NCBI RefSeq assembly: GCF_025963695.1
Contig: NZ_JAOQAH010000062.1
Coordinates: 1-47,020 of the forward strand
Direction: 5' to 3'
DNA: 47,020 nucleotides
DNA from: Segetibacter sp.
Lineage (GTDB): Bacteria; Bacteroidota; Bacteroidia; Chitinophagales; Chitinophagaceae
How positions within the stretch are numbered: position 1 is the stretch's first letter; the number at the start of each line of letters is the position of its first letter. Below are positions 32,046 to 40,989 of this stretch, one piece after another. A model generated the notes under the pieces. That model was given only the letters and a program-made list of their open reading frames with translations. It did no database searches and was not told the DNA's origin. The position numbers and the translations under genes were made by a program.

Positions 32046-34889
32046 ATGAGAAAGCCCCTAATTCTATTAAGTATTGTAGCCTTTTGTCCTTCAATGTTAT
32101 TTGCACAAGCAAAGCTGGTAGAAAAAATAATTAAAAAAGGAGATGAAATTGTTATTCCTTACGAAAAGTATGTTTTGCCAAATGGCTTAACCCTCGTGGT
32201 TCATGAAGACCACTCTGATCCTGTTGTACATGTGGATGTAACTTATCATGTTGGCTCTGCCCGTGAAGAGATTGGTAAATCTGGCTTTGCTCATTTTTTT
32301 GAGCACATGATGTTCCAGGGAAGTGACAACGTAGGTGATGAACAGCATTTTAAACTAATTACTGAATCAGGCGGAACATTAAATGGCAGCACCAATCGCG
32401 ACCGAACCAACTATTACGAAACGGTACCTAACAACCAGCTTGAAAAAATGCTTTGGCTGGAAGCAGACCGTATGGGCTTTTTGCTGGATGCTGTTACACA
32501 AAAAAAGTTTGAAGTGCAACGCTCCACAGTTAAGAATGAACGCGGTCAGAATTACGACAATCGTCCTTATGGTCTTGCAGCAGAAGTAACCTCAAAAACG
32601 TTGTATCCTTACGGTCACCCGTATTCGTGGATGACGATCGGTTACATTGAAGATTTGAACCGGAGTAATGTAAACGACTTAAAGAATTTCTTTCTGCGTT
32701 GGTATGGACCTAACAACGCAACGCTGACAATAGGCGGTGATGTAGCTACTAAGGATGTAGTTAGAATGGTTGAAAAGTATTTTGGTTCCATTCCCGCGGG
32801 ACCTAAAGTAACGCCAACAAAACTGCAGCCGGTAAAACTTGAAAAAGACAGGTATACAAGTTATGTGGACAATTATGCAAGAACGCCGTTAATGGTGATG
32901 ACTTTTGTTTCTGTTCCAAATCTTCATCCTGATGGACCTGCTTTAGATTGTCTTGCAGAAATACTAGGGCAAGGGCGTAATTCTATTTTTTATAAAAATG
33001 TAGTGAAAACGCAGTTGGCGCGCCAGGCGTCTGCTTTTAATTCGCAAACTGAATTAACGGGCGAATTTAGCATAAGGGTTAGTCCTTTTCCGGGTAAGTC
33101 TTTAGCTGATATGGAAAAACTGGTAAGGCAATCGATTGCAGAATTTGAGACGCGCGGTGTAACTGATGATGATATAGAGAAATTTAAAAACTCTTTAGAA
33201 GCCCAGCTGATTAATAGCCTTGCAAGTGTGAATGGTAAGGTAAACCAGTTGGCAGCTTATCAAACCTTTACAGGCACACCTAATAAAATTGGTCAGGAGC
33301 TGGAGATGTACCGCAAGGTTACCAAGGCAGATGTTATGCGGGTATACCGCCAGTACATTAAAGGTAAAGGTGCAGTTGTTTTAAGTGTACTTCCGAAAGG
33401 CCAGGAAAATTTGAGGGCAGCGGCGGATAATTACAACGTTGATACCACAGGTTATAAGAAGCCGGATTATGGTTATGCAGGTTTGAAATATGTGAAGCCC
33501 AAAGATAATTTTAATCGCAAAGCTGTTCCACCAAGTGGGCCTAACCCGGTTGTGAACGTACCACCTTATTGGAAGAAAGCATTGCCTAATGGACTACAAG
33601 TGATAGGTGCCGAGAACAATGAGATACCGGTGGTAACCCTACGTATTGCTTTAAAAGGTGGACGTATGACAGAAGCGGCAGATTTAAACAAAGCAGGCCT
33701 TGCAAACCTTTTTGCTACCATGATGGATGAGGACACCAAAAACTATACAAGCGAACAATTAAGTATTGAGCTTGATAAGCTGGGAAGTAACATTGATATA
33801 TCAACTTCTGAAGATGCAATCGTGTTTTCTGTGCAGTCGCTGAAAAAGAATTTGGCAAAGACCTTGAAATTGCTTGAAGAGCGGATGTTGAGGCCCCTTT
33901 TTAACGAAGACGACTTTAACCGCAATAAGAACCAGTTGACTGAAAACATTAGGAACGCTAAAAGTCAGCCTGCCGTTATCGCATCACAGGTTTATAATAA
34001 AATTAATTACGGCCCTTCAAGTGTTTGGTCTTATCCCGCACTTGGAACAATGGAGACCGTTAAGAACATTACTTTAGAGGATGTGAAAAACTATTACAGC
34101 AATTTCATTTCATCGTCGGATGCACGGGTAGTGATCGTAGGTGATACGAAAGAAAATGAAATTCTTCCGCAGCTTGCGTTTCTGAATAACCTTCCTAACA
34201 AGCCTGTTACCCTGCCAACCGTTCCTGCCAAAGGAATTGATGTGACAAAAACAAAGGTTTACCTGGTAGACGTTCCGAATGCAGCTCAAACAGAATTCAG
34301 GGTGGGTTATGTAACCGCAACTCCTTATGATGCTACCGGAGAATATTATCGCTCTTATCTGACAAACTATCCTTTAGGTGGAGGATTTAATAGTCGTCTC
34401 AATCTGAATTTACGTGAAGATAAAGGCTGGACGTATGGCGCCCGTAGCGGCTTCGACGCAACTAAGTACACAGGTACATTTACTTTTAGCAGTGGCATAA
34501 GAGCAAATGCTACAGACAGCGCTTTAAGTGAAGTAATGCGTGAATTGAAAGAATATGCTACTGCAGGTGTAAAGCCTGAAGAGATTTCTTTTATGGTAAA
34601 TTCAATCGGCCAAAGCGATGCGCGGAATTATGAAACAGGTTTTCAAAAGGCAACTTTCATCAGTCGTATTTTGGAGTACAACCTTCCTGCTGATTTTGTG
34701 AAGCAACAAAGTGAGATAAGAAAGACGATTACCAAAAACGATATGGACGCTATTATCAAGAAATACCTAAATCCTGATAAAATGAACATTGTGTTGGTTG
34801 GAGATAAAAAAGCAATCTTACCAGGAATACAAAAGTTAGGCTATGAAGTTGTGGAGTTAGACTCAGACGGAAATTCTTTAGTGCAATAG
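32046..34889 (+). CDS. M16 zinc protease, two-domain pitrilysin-like, exported
   Basis: Starting at the ATG at 32046 gives 947 residues with a clean signal peptide (MRKPLILLSIVAFCPSMLFAQ). A TTG start ten codons earlier is less likely. The first M16 domain has the inverted zinc motif HFFEH (His83, Glu86, His87) in GFAHFFEHMMFQGS, and the downstream Glu region TVKNERGQNYDNRP. The second half repeats the M16 fold (KKALPNGLQVIGAENNEIPV) without a zinc motif, as usual. It is probably periplasmic and degrades peptides. A strong terminator follows immediately. Confidence 0.93.
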   Translation: MRKPLILLSIVAFCPSMLFAQAKLVEKIIKKGDEIVIPYEKYVLPNGLTLVVHEDHSDPVVHVDVTYHVGSAREEIGKSGFAHFFEHMMFQGSDNVGDEQHFKLITESGGTLNGSTNRDRTNYYETVPNNQLEKMLWLEADRMGFLLDAVTQKKFEVQRSTVKNERGQNYDNRPYGLAAEVTSKTLYPYGHPYSWMTIGYIEDLNRSNVNDLKNFFLRWYGPNNATLTIGGDVATKDVVRMVEKYFGSIPAGPKVTPTKLQPVKLEKDRYTSYVDNYARTPLMVMTFVSVPNLHPDGPALDCLAEILGQGRNSIFYKNVVKTQLARQASAFNSQTELTGEFSIRVSPFPGKSLADMEKLVRQSIAEFETRGVTDDDIEKFKNSLEAQLINSLASVNGKVNQLAAYQTFTGTPNKIGQELEMYRKVTKADVMRVYRQYIKGKGAVVLSVLPKGQENLRAAADNYNVDTTGYKKPDYGYAGLKYVKPKDNFNRKAVPPSGPNPVVNVPPYWKKALPNGLQVIGAENNEIPVVTLRIALKGGRMTEAADLNKAGLANLFATMMDEDTKNYTSEQLSIELDKLGSNIDISTSEDAIVFSVQSLKKNLAKTLKLLEERMLRPLFNEDDFNRNKNQLTENIRNAKSQPAVIASQVYNKINYGPSSVWSYPALGTMETVKNITLEDVKNYYSNFISSSDARVVIVGDTKENEILPQLAFLNNLPNKPVTLPTVPAKGIDVTKTKVYLVDVPNAAQTEFRVGYVTATPYDATGEYYRSYLTNYPLGGGFNSRLNLNLREDKGWTYGARSGFDATKYTGTFTFSSGIRANATDSALSEVMRELKEYATAGVKPEEISFMVNSIGQSDARNYETGFQKATFISRILEYNLPADFVKQQSEIRKTITKNDMDAIIKKYLNPDKMNIVLVGDKKAILPGIQKLGYEVVELDSDGNSLVQ

Positions 34890-34907
34890 TAAGTAGCAAA
34901 TTGTTGT

Positions 34908-34943
34908 AAAAAAACCTCTCGCTGAAGATCGGGAGGTTTTTTT
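34908..34943 (+). terminator. Terminator of the M16 protease gene
   Basis: AAAAAAACCTC (34908-34918) pairs with GAGGTTTTTTT (34933-34943), an 11-bp perfect stem with a 14-nt loop and seven T residues. It starts 19 bp after the stop codon. Confidence 0.9.
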
Positions 34944-34989
34944 ATGCCTTCAACTACCGAAGAAGTTAGAGCCGAATAAAAATATAAAT

Positions 34990-35020
34990 GTACACGTGTG
35001 CGACGCAACAAAAGCTACAT
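34990..35020 (-). repeat. Dispersed GYGTCRC repeat, copy 8 (C/G type)
   Basis: On the minus strand this reads GTAGCTTTTGTTGCGTCGCA followed by CACGTGTAC. It lies exactly between the terminators of two convergent genes, where it should be untranscribed by either if both terminators work. Confidence 0.7.
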
Positions 35021-35043
35021 AGTAGCCATGCAGTTAAGTACAC

Positions 35044-35077
35044 AAAAAAACGCAGCACCCGTACGAATGCTGCGTTT
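35044..35077 (-). terminator. Terminator of the baeRF operon
   Basis: AAACGCAGCA (35048-35057) and TGCTGCGTTT (35068-35077) form a 10-bp stem with a 10-nt loop. Read on the minus strand it is followed by a run of seven T residues (35050-35044). It lies about 60 bp after the stop at 35138. Confidence 0.8.
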
Positions 35078-35137
35078 ATTATCAAAATCAGGACTATTTC
35101 TATTTCCTGAAAATCCTTTTTTTTAAATCTATAAATC

Positions 35138-36625
35138 TTAGAATCTCATAATTGCCGCCAGTTGGCTTTCTGCCGGCATTTTTTCTTTCTCTAATAAAAA
35201 TACCTCCCCGCCATTTGCAAGGGTTTTTTCAACGGCATTATCCAGCAAGTCTTCACCATCTTCATCAGGCGTCTCGTGAAAATGAAGCTGCATAGTCATC
35301 TCATCAAAAGTTCCCCAGATGTGCTCGCCTTTGCAAACAAATAAATGAGAAACCTGCGAGTAATAACTAGCAGGTATAATATCAGCAGCAATGGATGAAG
35401 TTCTACCATTGGCAGAATTGTTCATATAAAGCTCGAGCGCCTTATTGACCCTTTGGTCGAAATAAGGTTGCATCAATTGTTTTGCATCCTGGTATAGAGA
35501 AATAGTGTCCTGCTGGTCACGGTTACCCGTTAGCACTTCGGGCCATATGTTGCGGTAATCGCACGCGCTTCTATAAATAGGCAATACGTACTCTACGCCG
35601 GCAAGCAACAGTGGTGCATTTTCGTTGTGCAATACCTTATCCCATAGCATGTCGTCAACTGCTTCAAAGTAAACAAGCATATTGTCTTTTCCATCCGGGT
35701 TGCCTCCGCCCCCCCCATGAACCGAACCTGGCATGCTTACGGCTGGTGCCCGTCGTCCCGACTCGCTGCTTCTATAAGTTGTTGCATCAAGCCCTGATAC
35801 CCTTTTTACCTCTTCGATACTTTGTGGCAGTCCTTCAACCGGAACTATTTGCATACCCCAGGCATCAGCCTTAAACAGCTTCGCACATTGCTTACTAATT
35901 ACGAGCAGGTAAAAATATTCGGTGCTTGCCATTATTGGTATTAGTGGCGTAACATAAAAAGACGGCTCTATCACCAACTCTTCGGTAGGCACTACCGGCA
36001 TTTTTATGTATTTAAAAAATCCATCTGCAATAAACACGGCGAGGCCTGGCGATAATTCTGTCCAGAAGTCGTTGTCGCGTACCAATTCGAAACCGGGTTC
36101 CAGCAACCTTTCTATATAAGCCTGGTCGTGCCCTTTATCCCCCAACCGGCGGGTAACTTCCTGTAATTGATTTTTAAAATTAATAGGGTCAAAATGTTCA
36201 TTTACTTCTACACCTGAGGCGTGTGAACCGAGGAAAATAGAAATGCAATAATCAGCTTTGTAATCTGCTAATTCCTTAAACCGCTCTCTTGTTAAAACTC
36301 CTGGCAGCTGCTCTGCAACAACTGAGGCCCTTTCTTCGGTAAAAGTCTGGTTGTTGCTCTTATTAGTTTCCTCCTTATTCTCCCCGTTTTTATACCTGTC
36401 TTCGCCCTTTGATGTATTGCGGTTCGGATGTCTGACCGGTACGGAAGGATCAAGTTCGTCGTCATTTACAAAATACTTTTCCGTTACCTCCAGGTAATCA
36501 TCCATTTTTTCTGGTGGGGTAGCTTGTATTCCTGCACCGCTTTCTTCTTTATTTACTCCTGACGGTTTTCCTTTTCCCGGATGAAATACACCGTTATCGT
36601 CTTTTCCCATGGTTTGTTTTGCCAT
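35138..36625 (-). CDS. baeRF (bacterial archaeo-eukaryotic release factor-like) protein with an N-terminal GKGKPSG module
   Basis: The 495-residue protein has two parts. Residues about 9-72 (FHPGKGKPSG, QATPPEK, VPVRHPNRNTSKGE) closely match the whole of the 79-residue protein encoded two genes upstream. From about residue 95 the chain resembles the baeRF/eRF1-Dom34-like superfamily, with CISIFLGSH, LSPGLAVFIADGFFKYIKMP, SFYVTPLIPIM, a glycine-rich loop HGGGGGN near residues 300-308 in the place expected for a GGQ-like loop, and LAGVEYVLPIYR. Which baeRF family it belongs to is uncertain. A role in ribosome rescue or stress is family-level inference. It is the last gene of a three-gene operon and is followed by a good terminator. 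Confidence 0.75.
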   Translation of the reverse strand: MAKQTMGKDDNGVFHPGKGKPSGVNKEESGAGIQATPPEKMDDYLEVTEKYFVNDDELDPSVPVRHPNRNTSKGEDRYKNGENKEETNKSNNQTFTEERASVVAEQLPGVLTRERFKELADYKADYCISIFLGSHASGVEVNEHFDPINFKNQLQEVTRRLGDKGHDQAYIERLLEPGFELVRDNDFWTELSPGLAVFIADGFFKYIKMPVVPTEELVIEPSFYVTPLIPIMASTEYFYLLVISKQCAKLFKADAWGMQIVPVEGLPQSIEEVKRVSGLDATTYRSSESGRRAPAVSMPGSVHGGGGGNPDGKDNMLVYFEAVDDMLWDKVLHNENAPLLLAGVEYVLPIYRSACDYRNIWPEVLTGNRDQQDTISLYQDAKQLMQPYFDQRVNKALELYMNNSANGRTSSIAADIIPASYYSQVSHLFVCKGEHIWGTFDEMTMQLHFHETPDEDGEDLLDNAVEKTLANGGEVFLLEKEKMPAESQLAAIMRF

Positions 36626-36714
36626 AATCTACTTTTTAGATACTGAATTAAAATTGGTATGCCAACCTTCGGCAACCTGTTCTCAAAAAAATTGTTTAAG
36701 ATGTACTCTACATT

Positions 36715-36900
36715 TTACTCCTTATGCGTTGTTGGGCTGGGCTCCGGATGACTATCAGGCATATTGTCGGTCAGGTCATCTTTACCGGTGTTACTATAAT
36801 CCTTTAATTCTTCTTCGTAGCTATTCGGACCCGCTACTGTCGCCGGCTCATCCGGTGTATCCGTTTGGTCTTTTTCTCTATCCGCCTCCATACTATTCAT
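36715..36900 (-). CDS. Small acidic protein between the two GKGKPSG-module genes
   Basis: The 61-residue product is rich in Asp, Glu, Pro and Thr (MNSMEADREKDQTDTPDEPA at the start, SHPEPSPTTHKE at the end), with no predicted membrane segment. It is probably disordered. Its ATG follows the stop codon of the 79-residue gene with no gap (TAAATG), which argues for a real, translationally coupled gene. I recognise no family. By composition and position it could be a charged partner of the basic GKGKPSG module, but that is inference. Confidence 0.65.
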   Translation of the reverse strand: MNSMEADREKDQTDTPDEPATVAGPNSYEEELKDYSNTGKDDLTDNMPDSHPEPSPTTHKE

Positions 36901-37140
36901 TTATTGGTTATAGTTCTCGCCTGTTTTAGTTGTTTCACCTTTGCTGGTGTTTCTATTGGGATGCCTGACCGGTACATCCTCAGCCAGTTGATCTTCCCCG
37001 TTTGTGTACCTGTCTGTGATCTCAAGATATTCTTCCAGTTTTTCAGCAGGCGTAGCTTGTAACCCTAGCCCCTCTTCTTTATTTGCGCCTGAAGGCTTGC
37101 CTTTTCCAGGATGAAATGTGCCATTTTGGTCTTTACTCAT
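36901..37140 (-). CDS. Stand-alone GKGKPSG-module protein, paralogue of the baeRF N-terminus
   Basis: The 79-residue product aligns along nearly its whole length with the N-terminal module of the baeRF protein downstream. Shared blocks are NGxFHPGKGKPSGxNKEE, the segment QATPxEK, then YLExTxxY, and VPVRHPNRNTSKGE followed by GEN. More than half the residues appear identical by eye. The conserved Gly/Lys-rich start and the PVRHPNRN end suggest a short motif-driven binding module rather than an enzyme. It is the first gene of the operon, and the next gene starts directly after its stop codon. The function is unknown. Confidence 0.8.
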   Translation of the reverse strand: MSKDQNGTFHPGKGKPSGANKEEGLGLQATPAEKLEEYLEITDRYTNGEDQLAEDVPVRHPNRNTSKGETTKTGENYNQ

Positions 37141-37447
37141 ACCGAATAATTTATGTTACCGGTACAATTAACATACCATCCGGTTTTTGGGGAAAGCATT
37201 TAAATGCCGGTGACAACCCTTTTGATACCAGCTTTTGCTCCCTGGTTATTCATTGTTGCGTCGCAATACGTTCATCCTTTAACAGCCCCGATGTGGCTTT
37301 TTCTTATGCGGAAATACTTAACCCGGCGATTATTTTATTGTTGGCCAGGCAAACCGTAATTTATCTTCATTGCTTAAATTGCCTTGCATACATTCATATT
37401 TCATAGATGTCCTCTTCTTATAAACGAGGCAAAAAAGGTTCTAATTC
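37141..37447. other. Divergent intergenic stretch between the baeRF operon and the HupE-like gene
   Basis: This 307-bp stretch must hold promoters for both directions and contains a half copy of the dispersed repeat (37252-37268). A plus-strand open frame (37083-37406) crosses into the small GKGKPSG gene and looks like chance. No clear -7 element was found. Confidence 0.5.
37252..37268 (+). repeat. Dispersed GYGTCRC repeat, copy 9 (C/G type, right half lost)
   Basis: This copy reads ATTGTTGCGTCGCAATA: the full core dyad TGCG-T-CGCA is present but the CACTTGTAC arm is replaced. It is the only copy in a divergent region, so it would sit near promoters. Confidence 0.5.
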
Positions 37448-38026
37448 ATGAGCGACTTTATAAAGTACTTTAACGCCGGTTGGCATCATATTACAGACTA
37501 CAGAAGCCTCGATCATATATTACTGGTTGTTGCACTGTGTGTCCGATACCTGTTTACGGATTGGAAAAAAGTATTGATAATAATTACCGCCTTTACCATT
37601 GGCCATGCAATTACCATGGCCATAAGCGTTTTCGATATTTTCAACATTTCTCGAAGATGGCTGCAGTTTCTAATTCCATTTTCGATCATTGTTGCCGCCA
37701 TCAGCAACCTGTTTGTCAAGAAATTTGTATACCGTCACAAGTATCCTCCTATCTATTTTCTGGCCGTGGTGTTTGGTCTCATACATGGCTTCACCTTTAC
37801 TAACTTTTTCATTGGTTTTTCAGGAACCGGCCAAATTATTCTTAAAATAATAGGTTATGTTTCCGGTATTGAAGCAGGGCAGCTTCTGGTTGTGCTTGCC
37901 ATGCTGCTGCTAACTTTTGTGTGCATCAATATTTTTAAGGTTAACAGGCGCGAATACATCTTATTTTTAAGCGGAGGCGTTTTAGCTGTAGCGCTTCAAA
38001 TGGCTTTACAACGGATGCCTTTCTAA
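37448..38026 (+). CDS. HupE/UreJ family membrane protein
   Basis: The 192-residue protein has about six transmembrane helices and the three histidine-containing motifs of the HupE/UreJ_2 family: GWHHITDYRSLDHILLVVAL at residues 11-30, FTIGHAITMAIS at about 50-61 and FGLIHGFTFTNF at about 108-119. The family is proposed to move nickel or other metals, yet many Bacteroidota members have no hydrogenase or urease nearby, as here. An esterase gene follows in the same direction after about 60 bp, so they may be co-transcribed. Confidence 0.86.
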   Translation: MSDFIKYFNAGWHHITDYRSLDHILLVVALCVRYLFTDWKKVLIIITAFTIGHAITMAISVFDIFNISRRWLQFLIPFSIIVAAISNLFVKKFVYRHKYPPIYFLAVVFGLIHGFTFTNFFIGFSGTGQIILKIIGYVSGIEAGQLLVVLAMLLLTFVCINIFKVNRREYILFLSGGVLAVALQMALQRMPF

Positions 38027-38085
38027 GAGTCTTACTTTCAGCTTTTATAATGCTTTATTTATTTTTAACGCAAAAATCGGGTTAC

Positions 38086-38907
38086 ATGAAACAACTATTA
38101 CTCCTGGCCACCTTTATTATCACCTTTTCGTTTTGCTCGTTTGCCTTTGTTGATACTATCAGCATTTATAGCAACAGCATGTTTAAAAATGTAAAATGTG
38201 TGGTGGTCACTCCAACATACTATAAGAAAACCGGTCCTGCGTTTCCTGTTGTTTACCTGCTACATGGCTATAGTGGAAAATATAGTGACTGGGCACGAGA
38301 AGACGCTGAACTGCAGAAACTCGCCGACGAACACCGATTGATGATTGTATGTCCTGATGGTGCTTTTAGTAGCTGGTATTTTGATAGCCCAATTGACTTA
38401 ACCATGCGTTACGAGACAAATGTTGGGGTCGAAATTCCAGCTTACATCGATTCTCTTTATCACACTATTAAAGATCGCAGGGGACGGGCGATTACGGGGC
38501 TTAGCATGGGAGGTCATGGAGGGTTGTTTCTTGGATTTAGACATGCAGACCTATTTGGTGCGTGCGGTAGTATGAGTGGCGCATTAGATGTAAGCCGGAT
38601 CACAAGGAATTATGATGTTGAGAAAAGATTAGGAGACACAACGCACAACAAACAACAATACCTCGATTGGTCTGCTATAAATGTCATAGAAAAATATCCG
38701 AAAGATTCCTTGGCTATTATTATCGATTGCGGAACCGAAGATCGCATTATTGATATGAGCAGAAGGACGCATGCAAAAATGCTGCAGCTAAAAATTCCTC
38801 ACGACTACACCGAAAGGCCGGGAAAACATGATTGGGACTACTGGCGGGAAGCTTTAAAATACCAATTGCTGTTCTTCAGAAATTACTTCAGCACCGGAAA
38901 AATTTAG
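38086..38907 (+). CDS. Exported esterase, alpha/beta hydrolase (esterase D/S-formylglutathione hydrolase-like)
   Basis: Starting at the ATG at 38086 gives a 273-residue protein with a signal peptide (MKQLLLLATFIITFSFCSFA). An ATG 36 bases upstream would add residues ahead of it. The alpha/beta hydrolase shows the oxyanion loop YLLHGYSGKYSDW, the nucleophile elbow GLSMGGHGG, an Asp region IIIDCGTEDRII and the catalytic His in GKHDWDYW. This is the putative-esterase (esterase D, antigen 85-like) family. It is probably periplasmic and cleaves acyl esters of carbohydrates or small molecules. It follows the HupE-like gene in the same direction. Confidence 0.86.
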   Translation: MKQLLLLATFIITFSFCSFAFVDTISIYSNSMFKNVKCVVVTPTYYKKTGPAFPVVYLLHGYSGKYSDWAREDAELQKLADEHRLMIVCPDGAFSSWYFDSPIDLTMRYETNVGVEIPAYIDSLYHTIKDRRGRAITGLSMGGHGGLFLGFRHADLFGACGSMSGALDVSRITRNYDVEKRLGDTTHNKQQYLDWSAINVIEKYPKDSLAIIIDCGTEDRIIDMSRRTHAKMLQLKIPHDYTERPGKHDWDYWREALKYQLLFFRNYFSTGKI

Positions 38908-38987
38908 CATTGCAAAAACCTGGTCACCTTCAAATGCAAGTAGCAGGCAAAAAATTTAAGAGTAGTAAGTAGCAACAATCAGTTCGT

Positions 38988-40925
38988 CTAAAGACTACCC
39001 TTAAATAATCGTACGGTGCGTTTTTGCGACTTACCTAAATACTGAATAAAATAAACCCCTGGAGCCAGTTTTTGTGCGTTATTGAAATGGAGGGTTAATG
39101 TTTCGTTTTGTGCGATTTGTGTATTGATGACCTCAACAACGCTGCCTTTTGTATCTATCAGCCTAAGTACTATTTCCCCGGTTTCCTGGCCTTTTATGAA
39201 AACGGTGAAATCGCGGGTAAAAGGATTAGAAAGGGCAACAAACCATTCTTTCTCGAAAATGTTTCCCTTTGTCACCTGGATAGTGCGCGTAGTAATGCCA
39301 TCAGAATACTTTACTGAATAAATGCCAGAGGGAAGGTTGCCCAAATTTGAGAATGTATGATTATACAATTCTTCTTTCTCGGTTGCCAAATTTTGTGTTG
39401 CTACTACTTGCCCGGCGGCATTTAACAATGAAATAGCTACAGGTCCGTCTAGCCTGCCAATAACCCTTACAGCTAGCTGATCAGTAAACAGGTTAGGCGT
39501 GGCAAAAAGCCAATCGTTACCGTAAACAGCAATATTTTCGCCGTGCTTTAATGACTGGTAGGCGAGGCGGAAATTAGGAATTCCATAACCATAATGACTA
39601 TCAGGCGCTGTATACCTGTCTGAGCTTTTGTAAACAGCGTTTAAAATCTTCATGTTGCTGGCATTTGGGAAGGCTTGCCACAAACATGCTATCAGGCCGG
39701 CTACATTCGGGTTTGAAAAAGACGTTCCGTTTCCTGTCACTGGCTGATTGTTTAAACCAGCTATTACTGTGTTCGCACCTACTGATACAATATTTGGTTT
39801 CACCTTACCGGGGTAGCCGTAGCTGCTGAAGCCTGCAATTACTCCCGCCGCATTTACTGCACCAACGGTACAAACACTGTCAACGTCGGCCGGAAATGAA
39901 ATGTATTTCCAACTATTAGCACCTTCGTTTCCGGCACTTGCCGATACGATCATGCCTTTTTTTACGGCTATTGCTGCACCCTGCGATACCATAGTTGTAT
40001 TCTTATATAAATCATTGTAGCTATGGTTTAAAGCAGGATCATCGAAAGTGGTGTAACCAAGAGATGTAGAGATGAGATCGCTTCCGGTGCTGTCGGCAAA
40101 CTCAGCCCCGGCTACCCAATTGTGTTCTTCAATTACATACTCTGTTGCTGCATTCTCGGTTCGTACCAACCAGTAATTGGCTTTAGGCGCTGTTCCAACC
40201 ATTTTGCCGGGCCAGTTGGCGGATAGAATACTGAGGCAATACATGCCGTGTGAGTCATCTTCATTAACGCTACTGTCGAAAGCCACATAATCTCGTTCTC
40301 CCAAAATCTGTCCATTGTTTCGAATGCTGTCAAAAGCAGTTATGGTTTTATACTGAAGAAAGCCAGCGTCAAGCACTGCTATCTGCATCGTTTCTCCGTG
40401 AAAGCCCCTGTTGTGCAAAAATTCACCTTCGTGAATATGTACCTGGCCGTAGCTGTTGCCATAGTCGTAAGTGTCAGTAGCAGTGCCTGCTAAACGGCTT
40501 ACCGGCGGGAGCGCACTAGTGAGAGGATCTTTAAATTTATCATTACGGGTAGTATCAGCGCTGCGAAACCCAACACCTCGTGTAGAGATTACAAATGGAT
40601 ACGATTTAATTTTATTGAGGGCATTTTGATCTGACGTTTCAATTAAAACCTGGTTTAACCATTTGGAAGTACTGAGGACGGTAACGGCCCCTGCAATCTT
40701 AATGCTGTCTAAGTATGTTGTAGTAATGGGAAGGTCTGCACTATCGATCGGGATGTTGTAACGTGAGCGTCTTTGTATTGCTCTCGGCGAAAGGTATTGA
40801 GAGGGAGCATTTAGGCTGAATCTATTGCTTCCTTTATCTTTTAGCTGAACAATTAATTTAGGAAACTGTGCGTTTGCATGCTGAATCGACGAAATAAATA
40901 AAAGGGTAACTATAAGATTTCTCAT
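38988..40925 (-). CDS. Secreted subtilisin-like (S8) serine protease with type IX secretion-type C-terminus
   Basis: The 645-residue protein has a signal peptide (MRNLIVTLLFISSIQHANAQ) and an inhibitor-like propeptide region (to about residue 165). The S8 catalytic domain shows Asp in AVLDAGF, His in DDSHGMYC and Ser in GNGTSFSNPNVAG. After about residue 465 it has two Ig-like segments. The last one ends VYFIQYLGKSQKRTVRLFKG, a type A C-terminal sorting pattern of the type IX secretion system. It should be exported and perhaps cell-surface attached. The gene is a single unit, convergent with the esterase gene. Confidence 0.9.
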   Translation of the reverse strand: MRNLIVTLLFISSIQHANAQFPKLIVQLKDKGSNRFSLNAPSQYLSPRAIQRRSRYNIPIDSADLPITTTYLDSIKIAGAVTVLSTSKWLNQVLIETSDQNALNKIKSYPFVISTRGVGFRSADTTRNDKFKDPLTSALPPVSRLAGTATDTYDYGNSYGQVHIHEGEFLHNRGFHGETMQIAVLDAGFLQYKTITAFDSIRNNGQILGERDYVAFDSSVNEDDSHGMYCLSILSANWPGKMVGTAPKANYWLVRTENAATEYVIEEHNWVAGAEFADSTGSDLISTSLGYTTFDDPALNHSYNDLYKNTTMVSQGAAIAVKKGMIVSASAGNEGANSWKYISFPADVDSVCTVGAVNAAGVIAGFSSYGYPGKVKPNIVSVGANTVIAGLNNQPVTGNGTSFSNPNVAGLIACLWQAFPNASNMKILNAVYKSSDRYTAPDSHYGYGIPNFRLAYQSLKHGENIAVYGNDWLFATPNLFTDQLAVRVIGRLDGPVAISLLNAAGQVVATQNLATEKEELYNHTFSNLGNLPSGIYSVKYSDGITTRTIQVTKGNIFEKEWFVALSNPFTRDFTVFIKGQETGEIVLRLIDTKGSVVEVINTQIAQNETLTLHFNNAQKLAPGVYFIQYLGKSQKRTVRLFKGSL

Positions 40926-40989
40926 CCGGAAAAATTAATACATCAAAAGAGCAGAAAGCAGGCCAACTACGCAAGAATTAAGACTCGTC

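Noticed and set aside
35138..37140. Phage-defence or toxin-antitoxin reading of the baeRF operon
   Set aside because: There is no toxin fold, nuclease or other defence-associated domain, and release-factor-like proteins of this group are not defence markers by themselves.
37083..37406. Plus-strand open frame overlapping the small GKGKPSG gene
   Set aside because: The minus-strand gene has a clear paralogue and operon context; the plus-strand frame has no features.
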